64,000 nt of DNA from Paracoccus laeviglucosivorans (GTDB lineage Bacteria > Pseudomonadota > Alphaproteobacteria > Rhodobacterales > Rhodobacteraceae): the NCBI RefSeq assembly GCF_900182695.1, contig NZ_FXTK01000018.1:23085-87084 (forward strand), read 5' to 3'. Positions 1 through 7,998 of this stretch are shown here, piece by piece. Within the stretch, counting starts at the first letter, position 1. Each line of letters begins with the position of its first letter. The notes beneath the pieces are model-generated. The model was not told where the DNA came from and made no database searches. It saw only the letters and a list, made by a program, of their open reading frames with translations. The position numbers and the translations under genes were made by a program.

Positions 1-455
1 CCGCGCGGCACGGTCGCGAAATCCTGCGGCTGGCCGTCGGTCGCGTCGGTCAGGCTGCCTTGCCCATCCGCGCCCAGCGTCAGCAGTCGGGCGCTGCCTG
101 CGGCCGATGCCAGCGCCTCGGCCCGCGCCGGATCGCAGACAAAGATCGCCGGGGTGGCGTCGCCGATGAAATAGGCGATCTCGGTGGGCGTATAGCCGGT
201 GTTCAGCGGCAGGAAGACCGCGCCCGCCCGCACCGTCGCCAGATACAGGATGATCGCCTCGACGGATTTTTCCACCTGCGCCGCCACGCGGTCACCGGGC
301 TGCACGCCAAGCGCCACCAGCGCATTCGCCATGCGTCCCGTGCGGGCAGTCAGGTCGGCATAGGTGATGCGCTCGGCGGAAAGCGTCTCGATGGCGGTGG
401 CGGCGGGGTCCGTGATGCCGCGCGCGAGGATGTCGAAAAGATTGTCGCTCATCAT
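1..455 (-). CDS. matB: Malonyl-CoA synthetase (MatB-like), N-terminal part, cut by window edge
   Basis: This is the N-terminal 151 residues of an acyl-CoA synthetase of the ANL superfamily, still open at base 1. MatB activates malonate with ATP and CoA to malonyl-CoA in the cytosol. The visible part has the MatB-like run QVEKSVEAIILYLATVRAG and then FLPLNTGYT, which follow rhizobial MatB closely as I remember it. The AMP-binding P-loop and the catalytic lysine would lie outside the window. Two ATGs are adjacent at 455 and 452; the first has AAAGGA seven bases upstream. It lies downstream of the SMP-30 gene on the same strand after a 218-base gap in which I see no gene or clear terminator. Another acyl-CoA ligase specificity is possible. 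Confidence 0.75.
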   Translation of the reverse strand, partial: MMSDNLFDILARGITDPAATAIETLSAERITYADLTARTGRMANALVALGVQPGDRVAAQVEKSVEAIILYLATVRAGAVFLPLNTGYTPTEIAYFIGDATPAIFVCDPARAEALASAAGSARLLTLGADGQGSLTDATDGQPQDFATVPR

Positions 456-673
456 GGGTCCTTTCAGGTTGTCGGCGGCAGGGCACGTCAAGTCGGGTCG
501 CATCTGTCACAGCGTCCCGCAGATGCGGCCATTGGGCTGCCATTCGCGATCAAGTGGCAAGCGCCTTATTCACTTGGCATGATGCCGTTTTCGGGCGGCA
601 CCAAACGGAGCCGCCCGATCCTGTCGGCTTGCAGGCTGTCGCGATGATCTGGTTGCGGCTAGGCCGTCTGGGC

Positions 674-1567
674 TTAGGCGGCGGCTGCGTCCACCGCCAG
701 CATGTAAAGCCCGGTGGTTGCGGTAATGAACAGCCGATTGCCGCGCGGCCCGCCAAAGCACAGGTTCGACACCACCTGCGGCACCAGAATTTTGCCCAGC
801 AATGTGCCTTCCGGCGCGAATACATGCACGCCGTCCGCCGCCGAGGACCAGATATTCCCCCGATCATCACAGCGAATACCGTCCGGCAGGCCCGCGTCGA
901 TGGTGGCGAAATCGCGGCCATTCGCCACGCTGTCGCCCACAACGTCAAAGACCCGGATCACCGGCGGCACGGCGGCATCGTGGCTGGAGCCGGACTCGGC
1001 CACGTAAAGCAGCGTCTCGTCGGGGGAAAAACACAGCCCGTTCGGCTGGGTGAAATCGGTTATGACGGCGCGGGCCTCGCCGCCTTCGGGGCCCATGCGC
1101 CAGACATGGCTGCCGGGCTGTTCCGGCGTGGCCTTGTAGCCTTCAAGGTCGGACAGGATGCCGTAGGTCGGATCGGTGAACCAGATGCTGCCGTCGCGGC
1201 GCACCACCACGTCATTGGGCGAATTCAGCCGTTTGCCGCCCGCATGGCTGGCCAGCGTCGTCAGCGTGCCGTCATGTTCGGTGCGCGTCACGGCGCGAAG
1301 TCCGTGGTGACAGGTCACCAGCCGCCCCTGCGGGTCGCGGGTGTTACCGTTGGAATAGCCCGAATCCTCGCGGAAAATGCTGCACCCGGTTTCAGCGGTC
1401 CAACGCATCATCCGATGCGCCGGAATGTCGGAGAACAGCAGCATCTGTGCGGCGGGGAACCAGACCGGCCCCTCGGCCCATTCGAAGCCCTCGCCGATCT
1501 GGTGCAGCTGGGCATTGGGATGGATCAGCGCCCGGAAACGCGGGTCGCGTTGGTCATAGATGGTCAT
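674..1567 (-). CDS. SMP-30/gluconolactonase/LRE family hydrolase
   Basis: The 297-residue product is a single six-bladed SMP-30/gluconolactonase domain. Visible marks are GEGFEWAEGPVW near residue 24, the metal-site NSPNDVVV motif in the middle and PDGIRCD in the C-terminal third. Family members hydrolyse sugar lactones to sugar acids with a divalent metal. The start is the ATG at 1567, which overlaps the stop of the upstream permease as ATGA; a longer frame in the same phase only reads antisense to the permease. Being the last gene of a sugar ABC transporter operon, it probably opens the lactone formed when the imported sugar is oxidised, but no sugar dehydrogenase is in this operon. The substrate cannot be read from sequence. 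Confidence 0.85.
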   Translation of the reverse strand: MTIYDQRDPRFRALIHPNAQLHQIGEGFEWAEGPVWFPAAQMLLFSDIPAHRMMRWTAETGCSIFREDSGYSNGNTRDPQGRLVTCHHGLRAVTRTEHDGTLTTLASHAGGKRLNSPNDVVVRRDGSIWFTDPTYGILSDLEGYKATPEQPGSHVWRMGPEGGEARAVITDFTQPNGLCFSPDETLLYVAESGSSHDAAVPPVIRVFDVVGDSVANGRDFATIDAGLPDGIRCDDRGNIWSSAADGVHVFAPEGTLLGKILVPQVVSNLCFGGPRGNRLFITATTGLYMLAVDAAAA

Positions 1568-2511
1568 AGGCGGGCCTTTCTGCCGCTGGCGATGGCGACG
1601 ATGGCGATGATGATGACGCCCGTGGACAGCAGCCGCACACCGGCGCCCAGCCCATAGGAATTCAGCATCGAGACGATCAGATACATGAACAGCGCGCCGC
1701 CCCAGATGCCCGGCACGTTGGAATTGCCCCCGGCGATGGACGACCCGCCGATGACGGTGACGGCAATGGACATCAGCAGGAACTCGGCCCCCATGTTCAG
1801 CGCAGCACCGCCGGAAAAGCAGGCCAGCAGGAACCCCGTCAGCCCCGCCATTACGGCGCAGGTGACATAGGTGGCCGCCGTGACGCTGGCGACCGGCACC
1901 CCCGCCAGCCTTGCGGCGCGCGGGTTCTGCCCGATGGCCGAGATGCGGCGGCCAAAGCGTGCGCGGTTCAGGATGACCCAGAACACCACGGTGATCGCCA
2001 GCGCCAGCCACGCAAGGTTCGGGATGCCCAGCACTGCGCGACCGGTTGTGAAATCAGCCAGCGCCTGCGGCGGCTTGATGCGTAGGCCGCGGTTCGACCA
2101 GATGGCCAGCGACTGATAAAGGAAACTGGCCGACAGCGTGGCGATGATCGGCGGGATGCGCAGCAGGCGGATCAGCGCGAAGTTCACGATGCCGACGCCC
2201 ACGCCGATCAGCAACGCCGTCAAAAGGCCCGCGATGATCCAGACCCCGCCCGCGCCGTTCATCAGCTTCAGCGAAAGCGTGGCGGCCAGCGTCATCGTGG
2301 CGGGGATCGACAGGTCGGTGTTGCCCGGACCCATGGTGATGACCAGCATCTGCCCCAGCCCGGTCAGGACCGAAAAACTGCCAAAGGTCAGCGCTGCAAC
2401 CAGCAGCGCCATGCCGCCGCCCCCGCCCGCGCTAAGCGACCATGTCGCGCCGAAGGCGGCAAAGGCCGCGACCCATGCCCAGAACCAAGGGGCTTTATAG
2501 ATGTTCATCAT
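1564..2511 (-). CDS. Sugar ABC transporter permease (RbsC/BPD_transp_2 family), second
   Basis: The 315-residue protein is a very hydrophobic inner-membrane permease of the BPD_transp_2 (ribose/xylose) family with about eight to ten predicted membrane segments. It contains the family loop AIGQNPRAARLAGVPV around residue 210 and an IGGSSIAGGNSNVPG segment near the C-terminus, which resembles the ATPase-coupling and pore regions of RbsC proteins. The start is the first of two ATGs at 2511, overlapping the stop of the preceding permease as ATGA. Together with the other permease (2508-3422) it would form a heterodimeric channel. The substrate is likely a mono- or polyol sugar but is undetermined. 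Confidence 0.9.
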   Translation of the reverse strand: MMNIYKAPWFWAWVAAFAAFGATWSLSAGGGGGMALLVAALTFGSFSVLTGLGQMLVITMGPGNTDLSIPATMTLAATLSLKLMNGAGGVWIIAGLLTALLIGVGVGIVNFALIRLLRIPPIIATLSASFLYQSLAIWSNRGLRIKPPQALADFTTGRAVLGIPNLAWLALAITVVFWVILNRARFGRRISAIGQNPRAARLAGVPVASVTAATYVTCAVMAGLTGFLLACFSGGAALNMGAEFLLMSIAVTVIGGSSIAGGNSNVPGIWGGALFMYLIVSMLNSYGLGAGVRLLSTGVIIIAIVAIASGRKARL

Positions 2512-3422
2512 GCCCGTTTCTCCGCCTGACGGACCACAAGGCGGGCGGCCAGCACTAGGATCAGGATTGCCCCCTGCGCGCCGATCTGCCAGTCGGGCGA
2601 CAGCCGCAGAAAGGACAGGAAGCTGCCCGCCAGCGTCAGGGTCAGCGCCCCGATCACCGCCCCGATGGGCGACACGCGACCGCCCGTGAACTCTCCCCCG
2701 CCAAGGATCACGCCCGCGATGGACAAAAGCGTATAGCGCAGCGCGATATTGGCATCGCCCGAGGTCGTCAGCCCGACCAGCGCCATGCCTGCCGCGACGG
2801 CAAAGACCCCGGCCAGCGCATAGGCCCAGGCCCGCAGCGCGATGGTGGAACGTCCGGCCCGCGACACCGCCCGCGCATTTCCCCCCAGGGCACGCAGCCG
2901 CACCCCAAAGGCTGAACGCATGACGACCAGATGCGCCACCGCCGCGATGATGATGCTGGCGATGATCGCCATCGGCACCAGCGGCGGCTTGGCCTTCATC
3001 ACCGCTGTCAGCCAACCCGGTGCGGTCCCGCCGGGCGATGGCAGGATCAGCACCGCCGCCCCGCCCCAGACAAAGGACATGCCCAGCGTGACGACGATGG
3101 CGGGAAGTTGCCGCGCCTCGATCAGTGCGCCCAGGGCGGCATAGGCGGCGATGCAGCCCAGCAGCATCACGGCCCCCAGCGCGGGGTTGCCGGGCAGGAT
3201 GGCTGCGGTGATGCAGGCGATCAAGCTGACAAATGCGCCCATCGACAGATCGATGTCGCCGACCATGATAATGACCATCTGCGCCACGGTCGCCAAGGCG
3301 ATCGGCACCGCCAGATTGAACAGCAGGTTCAGGCCCACATAGCTCATGGCGCGGGGTTGCAGCCAAAAGACGGCGCAGATCAGCACCACAAGCGAGATCA
3401 CGGGAAGCGCCAGCCGGATCAT
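2508..3422 (-). CDS. Sugar ABC transporter permease (RbsC/BPD_transp_2 family), first
   Basis: The 304-residue inner-membrane protein belongs to the same permease family as its neighbour. It shows the typical N-terminal NLLFNLAVPIALATVAQMVIIM segment split over two helices, the motif GDIDLSMGAFVSL near residue 58, and RALGGNARAVSRAG in the cytoplasmic coupling loop, followed by ILGGGEFTGG. The ATG at 3422 overlaps the ATPase stop codon by four bases, so the operon is translationally coupled throughout. With the second permease it builds the transmembrane part of the importer. Nothing looks truncated; length is normal for the family. Confidence 0.9.
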   Translation of the reverse strand: MIRLALPVISLVVLICAVFWLQPRAMSYVGLNLLFNLAVPIALATVAQMVIIMVGDIDLSMGAFVSLIACITAAILPGNPALGAVMLLGCIAAYAALGALIEARQLPAIVVTLGMSFVWGGAAVLILPSPGGTAPGWLTAVMKAKPPLVPMAIIASIIIAAVAHLVVMRSAFGVRLRALGGNARAVSRAGRSTIALRAWAYALAGVFAVAAGMALVGLTTSGDANIALRYTLLSIAGVILGGGEFTGGRVSPIGAVIGALTLTLAGSFLSFLRLSPDWQIGAQGAILILVLAARLVVRQAEKRA

Positions 3423-4864
3423 GCGGCGCTATCCCCGAATTCGAAGCTGGCGGCAAGGATGGCTTCCTCGGTGATCTGGACGCCCTCAAGCTCGGCCGAG
3501 ATGGCGCCGTCGCGGAACACGAAAACGCGGTCGCAGTTGCGGATCTCGTCCATCTCGGTCGAATACCACAGGAAGGTGCGGCCATTCGCGGCCTCGTGGC
3601 GGATCATGTCGTAAACCTCGGTTTTGGTGCCGATGTCCACGCCGCGCATCGGGTCGTCCATGACGACGACCGGCGCTTGCGTGGCCAGCGCGCGGGCGAA
3701 CAGCGCCTTTTGCTGGTTGCCGCCCGACAGCGACAGGATGGGGTTGCCCATGTCGGGCGTGCGGATGCCGATGCGTTTTTGCCATTCCGAGCCGATGCGG
3801 GCTTCCGCGGCGTGATCGATCAGCCCCCAGCGGGTCAGCCGGTCCAGCGCGGCCAGCGTCAGGTTGCGGCGGATCGACCAGACCGGCATCACGCCGTCGC
3901 GCTTGCGGTCACCCGCGACGAAAACGGCCTGCGGATCGGATGCGCCACGCCAGTCGCTGCTGCGCGACAAATAGAAGCGGGCCAGCGCCTCGGCCTGACC
4001 GTGCCCTGCCAGACCGGCAAGGCCAACGATTTCGCCGCGCCGCGCCTCGACCCCTTCAGGGGTGCGCAGGATATGGCTTGATTTGTCGCCCAGTGCGCGG
4101 GCCAAGGCCGCTGGGCTGGGCTGGTGGTCATCGTCCGCGACATGGCCCATGGCATCGACCAGGCCTTGCCGCGTGAAATCGCCCGCCGGACGGTCAGCGA
4201 TCGAACGCCCGTCGCGCATGACGACGATGCGGGTCGCCACGTCGAAGATCTCGCCCAGCATATGCGAAATGAAGATGACCGCGCCGCCGCCCGCGCAGAA
4301 GCGCCGGATATGCGTCATCAGCTGCGCCGCGATGGATGCATCCAGCGAGGATGTGGGCTCATCCAGCACCACCAGTCGGGCAGGGGTCGCGCCTTCGGCA
4401 AAACCGATGGCGATTTCGACCATCTGCTGTTCGGCCAGCGTCATGTCGATGACCAGCGTATGCGCGCGGATGCGGTGGCCGGGAAATATCGCGTCCAAGG
4501 CTGCCATGACGCGGCCCGCCGCAGCCCCACGCCAGCCCCAGCCGGTCAGATCGCGCTGGGTGACTTGCAGGTTCTCCAGCACGGTCAGGTTGGGGCAAAG
4601 CGTCCCTTCCTGCGAGATGGAGCGAATGCCCGCCGCCCGGTGATCTGCGGCGCCGGGATAGCTCACGCCGCCCTCGGTCGGCGCGAAAAGCCCGGTGATC
4701 AGGTTCACCAGCGTTGATTTCCCGGCACCGTTATGGCCGACCAGCCCCAGACATTCGCCGGGGCCGACCGACAGGTCCACGCGGTCCAGCGCCTTCAGCG
4801 CGCCGAAACTTTTCGACGCGCCGTCCAGCACCACGACCGCCGCGCGGTCATTGCCTGTTGTCAC
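3419..4864 (-). CDS. Sugar ABC transporter ATP-binding protein (fused double ATPase, RbsA/MglA type)
   Basis: The 481-residue protein has two ABC domains in tandem. The first has Walker A GHNGAGKS at residues 43-50, a signature of the form LAEQQMVEIA and Walker B LVVLDEP. The second domain lacks a canonical Walker A (GLAGLAGHGQAEALA), as is usual in RbsA/MglA proteins, but keeps LSGGNQQKALFARAL and VVVMDDPMRGVD. It energises uptake by the two permeases. The start is a GTG at 4864 forming a GTGA overlap with the binding-protein stop. At 481 residues it is slightly shorter than the usual ~500. Energy coupling is certain; the substrate is not. Confidence 0.92.
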   Translation of the reverse strand: MTTGNDRAAVVVLDGASKSFGALKALDRVDLSVGPGECLGLVGHNGAGKSTLVNLITGLFAPTEGGVSYPGAADHRAAGIRSISQEGTLCPNLTVLENLQVTQRDLTGWGWRGAAAGRVMAALDAIFPGHRIRAHTLVIDMTLAEQQMVEIAIGFAEGATPARLVVLDEPTSSLDASIAAQLMTHIRRFCAGGGAVIFISHMLGEIFDVATRIVVMRDGRSIADRPAGDFTRQGLVDAMGHVADDDHQPSPAALARALGDKSSHILRTPEGVEARRGEIVGLAGLAGHGQAEALARFYLSRSSDWRGASDPQAVFVAGDRKRDGVMPVWSIRRNLTLAALDRLTRWGLIDHAAEARIGSEWQKRIGIRTPDMGNPILSLSGGNQQKALFARALATQAPVVVMDDPMRGVDIGTKTEVYDMIRHEAANGRTFLWYSTEMDEIRNCDRVFVFRDGAISAELEGVQITEEAILAASFEFGDSAA

Positions 4865-5862
4865 CCGCCGATCACCTTCTTGGCGTCGTCAAGCGTATAG
4901 TCCACGCTGGTCACGCCGCCTTCGGGCGTGTCCTTCAGGGCTTGATCCAGCGTGTCCTGCGTCACCGACAGGAAGGGTACGGTCAGATCCTTTGGCACCT
5001 CCTGCCCATCCAGGATCTGCTGCGCCACCCAGAAGGCCAGCGTCGAGACACCCGGCGCGATCGAGGTGGACATCGTTTCATATTGCGCCGCATCGCGCTG
5101 CTCGGCCCACCATTTCAGCTCGTCCTGCCGGTTACCCATGACGATGATCGGCATTGGGCGACCGACGGCGGCAAAGGCCTGTGCCGCGCCATAGCCGTCG
5201 CCGCCCTGCGTCACCACGCCGACGATTTCCGGCAACGAGGGCAAGATGCCCGCCACCGCCTTTTGCGCCACGTCCTGCGCCCAGTCGCCGTTCACGGAAC
5301 CCACAACCTTGAAATTCGGATGTGCGGCCAGACCTTCGCCGATGCCGGCGTGGATTTCATCGTCCACCGACACCCCGGCCAGCCCGCGGATTTCCAGCAG
5401 ATTGCCGCCTTCGGGCAGGCGGGTGGCCAGATATTCGATCTCGCCCTTGCCCATGGCCTTGAAATCCACGGCGACGCGCCAGGCGCAGGGCTCGGTCACG
5501 ATGCCGTCGAAGCTGACCACGGTGATGCCCGCATCGCAGGCTTCTTTCACAGCGCCGTTCAGCGCGGTGGGCGAGGCGGCGTTGATGACGATGGCGTCAT
5601 AGCCCTGCAGGATCATGTTCTGGATCTGCGCCGCCTGCTCGGTCGCCTGGTTCTCGGCGGTGGTAAAGGCGTCGGCGCTGGCCACGACGCCATCGGCCAC
5701 GGCCTTTTCAGTCACGCGCTGCCAGCTTTCCAGCATCGCCTGACGCCAGCTGTTACCGGCATAGTTGTTGGAAAGCGCAATCTTCTTGTCGGCGGTATCG
5801 GCCATTGCGGCCGTGCCTGCCAGCATGACGGCAGCCGTCAGCATCAATCCCTTGCGGGTCAT
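4861..5862 (-). CDS. Periplasmic sugar-binding protein of ABC transporter (Peripla_BP_4)
   Basis: This 333-residue protein begins with a signal peptide (MTRKGLMLTAAVMLAGTAA, cleavage after MA at about residue 21) and continues as a type I periplasmic binding protein. Family landmarks are the IALSNNYAGNSWRQAM start, QNMILQGYDAIVINAAS near 80-97, and VVSFDGIV. It captures the substrate in the periplasm and delivers it to the permeases encoded downstream. It is the first gene of the five-gene operon; the 205-base divergent region to the histidine kinase gene holds repeats that may be its control sites. The binding pocket resembles proteins for pentoses or polyols, but I cannot assign the ligand. 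Confidence 0.9.
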   Translation of the reverse strand: MTRKGLMLTAAVMLAGTAAMADTADKKIALSNNYAGNSWRQAMLESWQRVTEKAVADGVVASADAFTTAENQATEQAAQIQNMILQGYDAIVINAASPTALNGAVKEACDAGITVVSFDGIVTEPCAWRVAVDFKAMGKGEIEYLATRLPEGGNLLEIRGLAGVSVDDEIHAGIGEGLAAHPNFKVVGSVNGDWAQDVAQKAVAGILPSLPEIVGVVTQGGDGYGAAQAFAAVGRPMPIIVMGNRQDELKWWAEQRDAAQYETMSTSIAPGVSTLAFWVAQQILDGQEVPKDLTVPFLSVTQDTLDQALKDTPEGGVTSVDYTLDDAKKVIGG

Positions 5863-5928
5863 GGTTTTCCCCTCCCTATGGCGCTCTCTCCCCAGCGCCT
5901 TGTGCGGTCAAGGATAGGCGAGGGCAGA

Positions 5929-5963
5929 TTTCTGCATAGCGGGGAATGCGCGGCTTTCTGCAT
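5929..5963. promoter_or_regulatory. Direct repeat TTTCTGCAT x2 in the divergent ABC operon/histidine kinase region
   Basis: TTTCTGCAT occurs at 5929-5937 and again at 5955-5963, start-to-start 26 bases. The first copy is part of the inverted repeat GCAGA-TT-TCTGC. The repeats lie between the binding-protein gene (start 5862, minus) and the kinase gene (start 6068, plus). They are candidate binding sites for the LuxR-type response regulator encoded next door; that link is inference. Confidence 0.35.
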
Positions 5964-5978
5964 CTGGCCGCGTTGCGA

Positions 5979-5994
5979 TTGCGGGAACCCGCAA
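5979..5994. promoter_or_regulatory. Inverted repeat TTGCGGG-AA-CCCGCAA
   Basis: A perfect 7-bp inverted repeat with a 2-base centre sits 74 bases before the kinase start codon and 117 bases before the ABC operon start codon. It could be an operator or a small cruciform. No known regulator is implied by the sequence itself. Confidence 0.3.
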
Positions 5995-6067
5995 CTGGTG
6001 CGGCAGGCGCTTGGCGAAGCCGCAGGCTTTGTGGCAACCTCATGACGCCGAGGGGAGGCGGCGCAAC

Positions 6068-7282
6068 ATGCAGGATATGCGCCCGGTTTCCACCGACCCC
6101 GAGATTGATCCCGGCCCACTGCTGCCGCATCTGTTCCGCATATCCCGCGCGTTGGCCGGGCGGCTGGATTTCCTGTCCGCCATCCAGTCCGTCGCGCAAG
6201 AGATCGAGCGTTTCCTGCCCTATGATCATCTGGATCTGTGCCTGCTGCGCCATGACGGCAATGTCTCGGCCGCCTATGAGACGGGGATCGAAACCGCATG
6301 GGGCCGCCACGGCACGGGCGACGTCCATCGCAGCCCGATCCGCGAATTGCTGCTGGGCCGGGTGGGGCACATGCTGACGGCCGACGCCACACGCGATCCG
6401 CGCTTCGCCTTTCCGGGCGCCTTCAAAGAACCGATCCACGACCACAACCTGCGCGCCCGCGTGCATGTGCCGCTGGAAGTGGGCGGAGAGATCATCGGCG
6501 GCCTCAGCATCAGTTCGTTCCGCGCGGGCGTCTATGGCCCGCATGATGTGGCGGCGGCGCGCTATGTGGCGGACCTGATTTCCCCCTATGTGTTCGCGCT
6601 GCGCGAGGCCGAGCGTTCGCGGCAGGCGGCCATCGTCGAGGCCGAGGCGCGGGCGCGCGAGGAAGGCTTGCGGCTGGGTGCGCGCGATCTGACGCAGGCG
6701 CTGGAACAGGAACGCCAGCGCATCGGCATGGACCTGCACGACCAGACGCTGGCCGATCTTAGCCGCCTGATGCGCGATCTGTCGCGTCCCGATGCGCCTG
6801 CGGCGGATGCGGTGCTGGCGCGGCTGGATGGCTGCGTGGCCGATCTGCGGCGGATCATCGACACGGCGGTGCCATCGATCCTTGAGATGTTCGGATTTGC
6901 CCATGCCGTCCGGGTGCATCTGGAACGCGCCACCCGCGACGGGACGCTGATCCATGTGCAGGACGACAGCGACGGCGCGCCAGACCGGCTGGACCCGGTG
7001 GCGCGGATCGCCCTTTACCGCATCGTGCAGGAAGCGATCAACAATGCGGGCCGTCATGCCCGCGCCAGCCGGATCGACGTGCGCATTGCCCGCCAGCCAC
7101 GCTTGCGCGTCACCGTGGCGGACGATGGCTGCGGCCTTTCCGAAGACATCCGCCGCAGCCGCAAAAAGGGTGGCCTGTCCCATATGCGAACCCGTGCGCA
7201 ACTGATCGGCGCACGGCTGTCGGTCCGCTCGGGGCGCACCGGGACCAGCGTCAGCGTCAGCTTGCCCACGGAGCAGCCATGA
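6068..7282 (+). CDS. Cytosolic GAF-domain sensor histidine kinase (HisKA_3 family)
   Basis: The 404-residue protein has a GAF domain at about residues 30-178, a short coiled linker rich in Glu/Arg/Ala (180-215), a HisKA_3 dimerisation region with the phospho-acceptor in MDLHDQTLADL (His224), and a HATPase domain with the N-box EAINNAGRHA and the G-box region DDGCGLSED. No membrane segment is present, so it senses an internal signal. I chose ATG 6068 because GGAGG precedes it; an in-frame ATG at 6011 has no ribosome site. It overlaps the response regulator gene by ATGA and diverges from a sugar ABC operon, which it may control. Confidence 0.88.
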   Translation: MQDMRPVSTDPEIDPGPLLPHLFRISRALAGRLDFLSAIQSVAQEIERFLPYDHLDLCLLRHDGNVSAAYETGIETAWGRHGTGDVHRSPIRELLLGRVGHMLTADATRDPRFAFPGAFKEPIHDHNLRARVHVPLEVGGEIIGGLSISSFRAGVYGPHDVAAARYVADLISPYVFALREAERSRQAAIVEAEARAREEGLRLGARDLTQALEQERQRIGMDLHDQTLADLSRLMRDLSRPDAPAADAVLARLDGCVADLRRIIDTAVPSILEMFGFAHAVRVHLERATRDGTLIHVQDDSDGAPDRLDPVARIALYRIVQEAINNAGRHARASRIDVRIARQPRLRVTVADDGCGLSEDIRRSRKKGGLSHMRTRAQLIGARLSVRSGRTGTSVSVSLPTEQP

Positions 7283-7998
7283 AGATCCTGCTGGTCGAGG
7301 ACGACCCCCTGCACGCCGCCTTTCTGCGCGATGCCGTGGCGCAGGCGCTGCCCGAGGTCAGCCAGATTCTGACCGCCGAAAACGGCCGCGAGGGCGAGGC
7401 GATGGCGCGCCGTGACGTGCAGGCCGTTGTCATGGACTTGCAGATGAAGGAACGAAACGGCATCGACGCGGCCCGCACCATCTGGTCCGAACGCCCCGAC
7501 ACGCGCATCCTGTTCTGGTCGAATTACGCGGATGAGGCATATCTGCGGGGGCTGACGCGGATCGTGCCCTCGGGCTCGCCCTATGGCTATGTGCTGAAGA
7601 CCGCGCCGGTGCAGCGTCTGCATCTGGCCATGCGCGCCGTGCTGGTCGAAGGGCAGGTGCTGGTGGATCGCGAAATCCACCGCCTGCAACAGCGGCAGGC
7701 CCGCCCGACGCAGGGGCTGTCGGAAAGCGAATATTCCGTGCTGCTGGATATGGCGCTGGGCCTGCCCGACCGCGAAATCGCGCGGCGTCGGGGCATGTCG
7801 GAACGCACCGTGCAAAACCGCCTGCTGGCGCTTTACGACAAGCTGGCGGTGGACCTGCCGGGTGACGCGCCCGCCATGAACAAGCGGGTGCGTGCCGTGG
7901 CCTGCGCCCTGGCCAGCGGCGCACTGAATGTCGAGGCGCTGCGGATCGCCGAACGCGAGATGCTGGACTGGCTGAAACGTCTGCCGGAACTGGGCTAA
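7279..7998 (+). CDS. LuxR-type two-component response regulator
   Basis: The 239-residue protein has an N-terminal receiver domain (LLVEDDP at 4-10, phospho-acceptor Asp53 in VVMDLQM, Lys107 in YVLKTAP) and a C-terminal helix-turn-helix in which LPDREIARRRGMSERTVQNRL is the recognition region, so it is NarL/LuxR-like though divergent. It is the partner of the preceding GAF kinase, with which it overlaps by four bases. The gene ends by overlapping the stop codon of the convergent GntR gene (TAA at 7996-7998 against TAG read from 7997 to 7995). Its likely targets are the divergent ABC operon and its own operon, which is inference from position. Confidence 0.88.
   Translation: MKILLVEDDPLHAAFLRDAVAQALPEVSQILTAENGREGEAMARRDVQAVVMDLQMKERNGIDAARTIWSERPDTRILFWSNYADEAYLRGLTRIVPSGSPYGYVLKTAPVQRLHLAMRAVLVEGQVLVDREIHRLQQRQARPTQGLSESEYSVLLDMALGLPDREIARRRGMSERTVQNRLLALYDKLAVDLPGDAPAMNKRVRAVACALASGALNVEALRIAEREMLDWLKRLPELG

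Noticed and set aside
1564..3585. A 673-codon minus-strand frame continuous with the second permease
   Set aside because: Only the part from 2511 is a protein of the permease family; the N-terminal part reads out of frame through the first permease.
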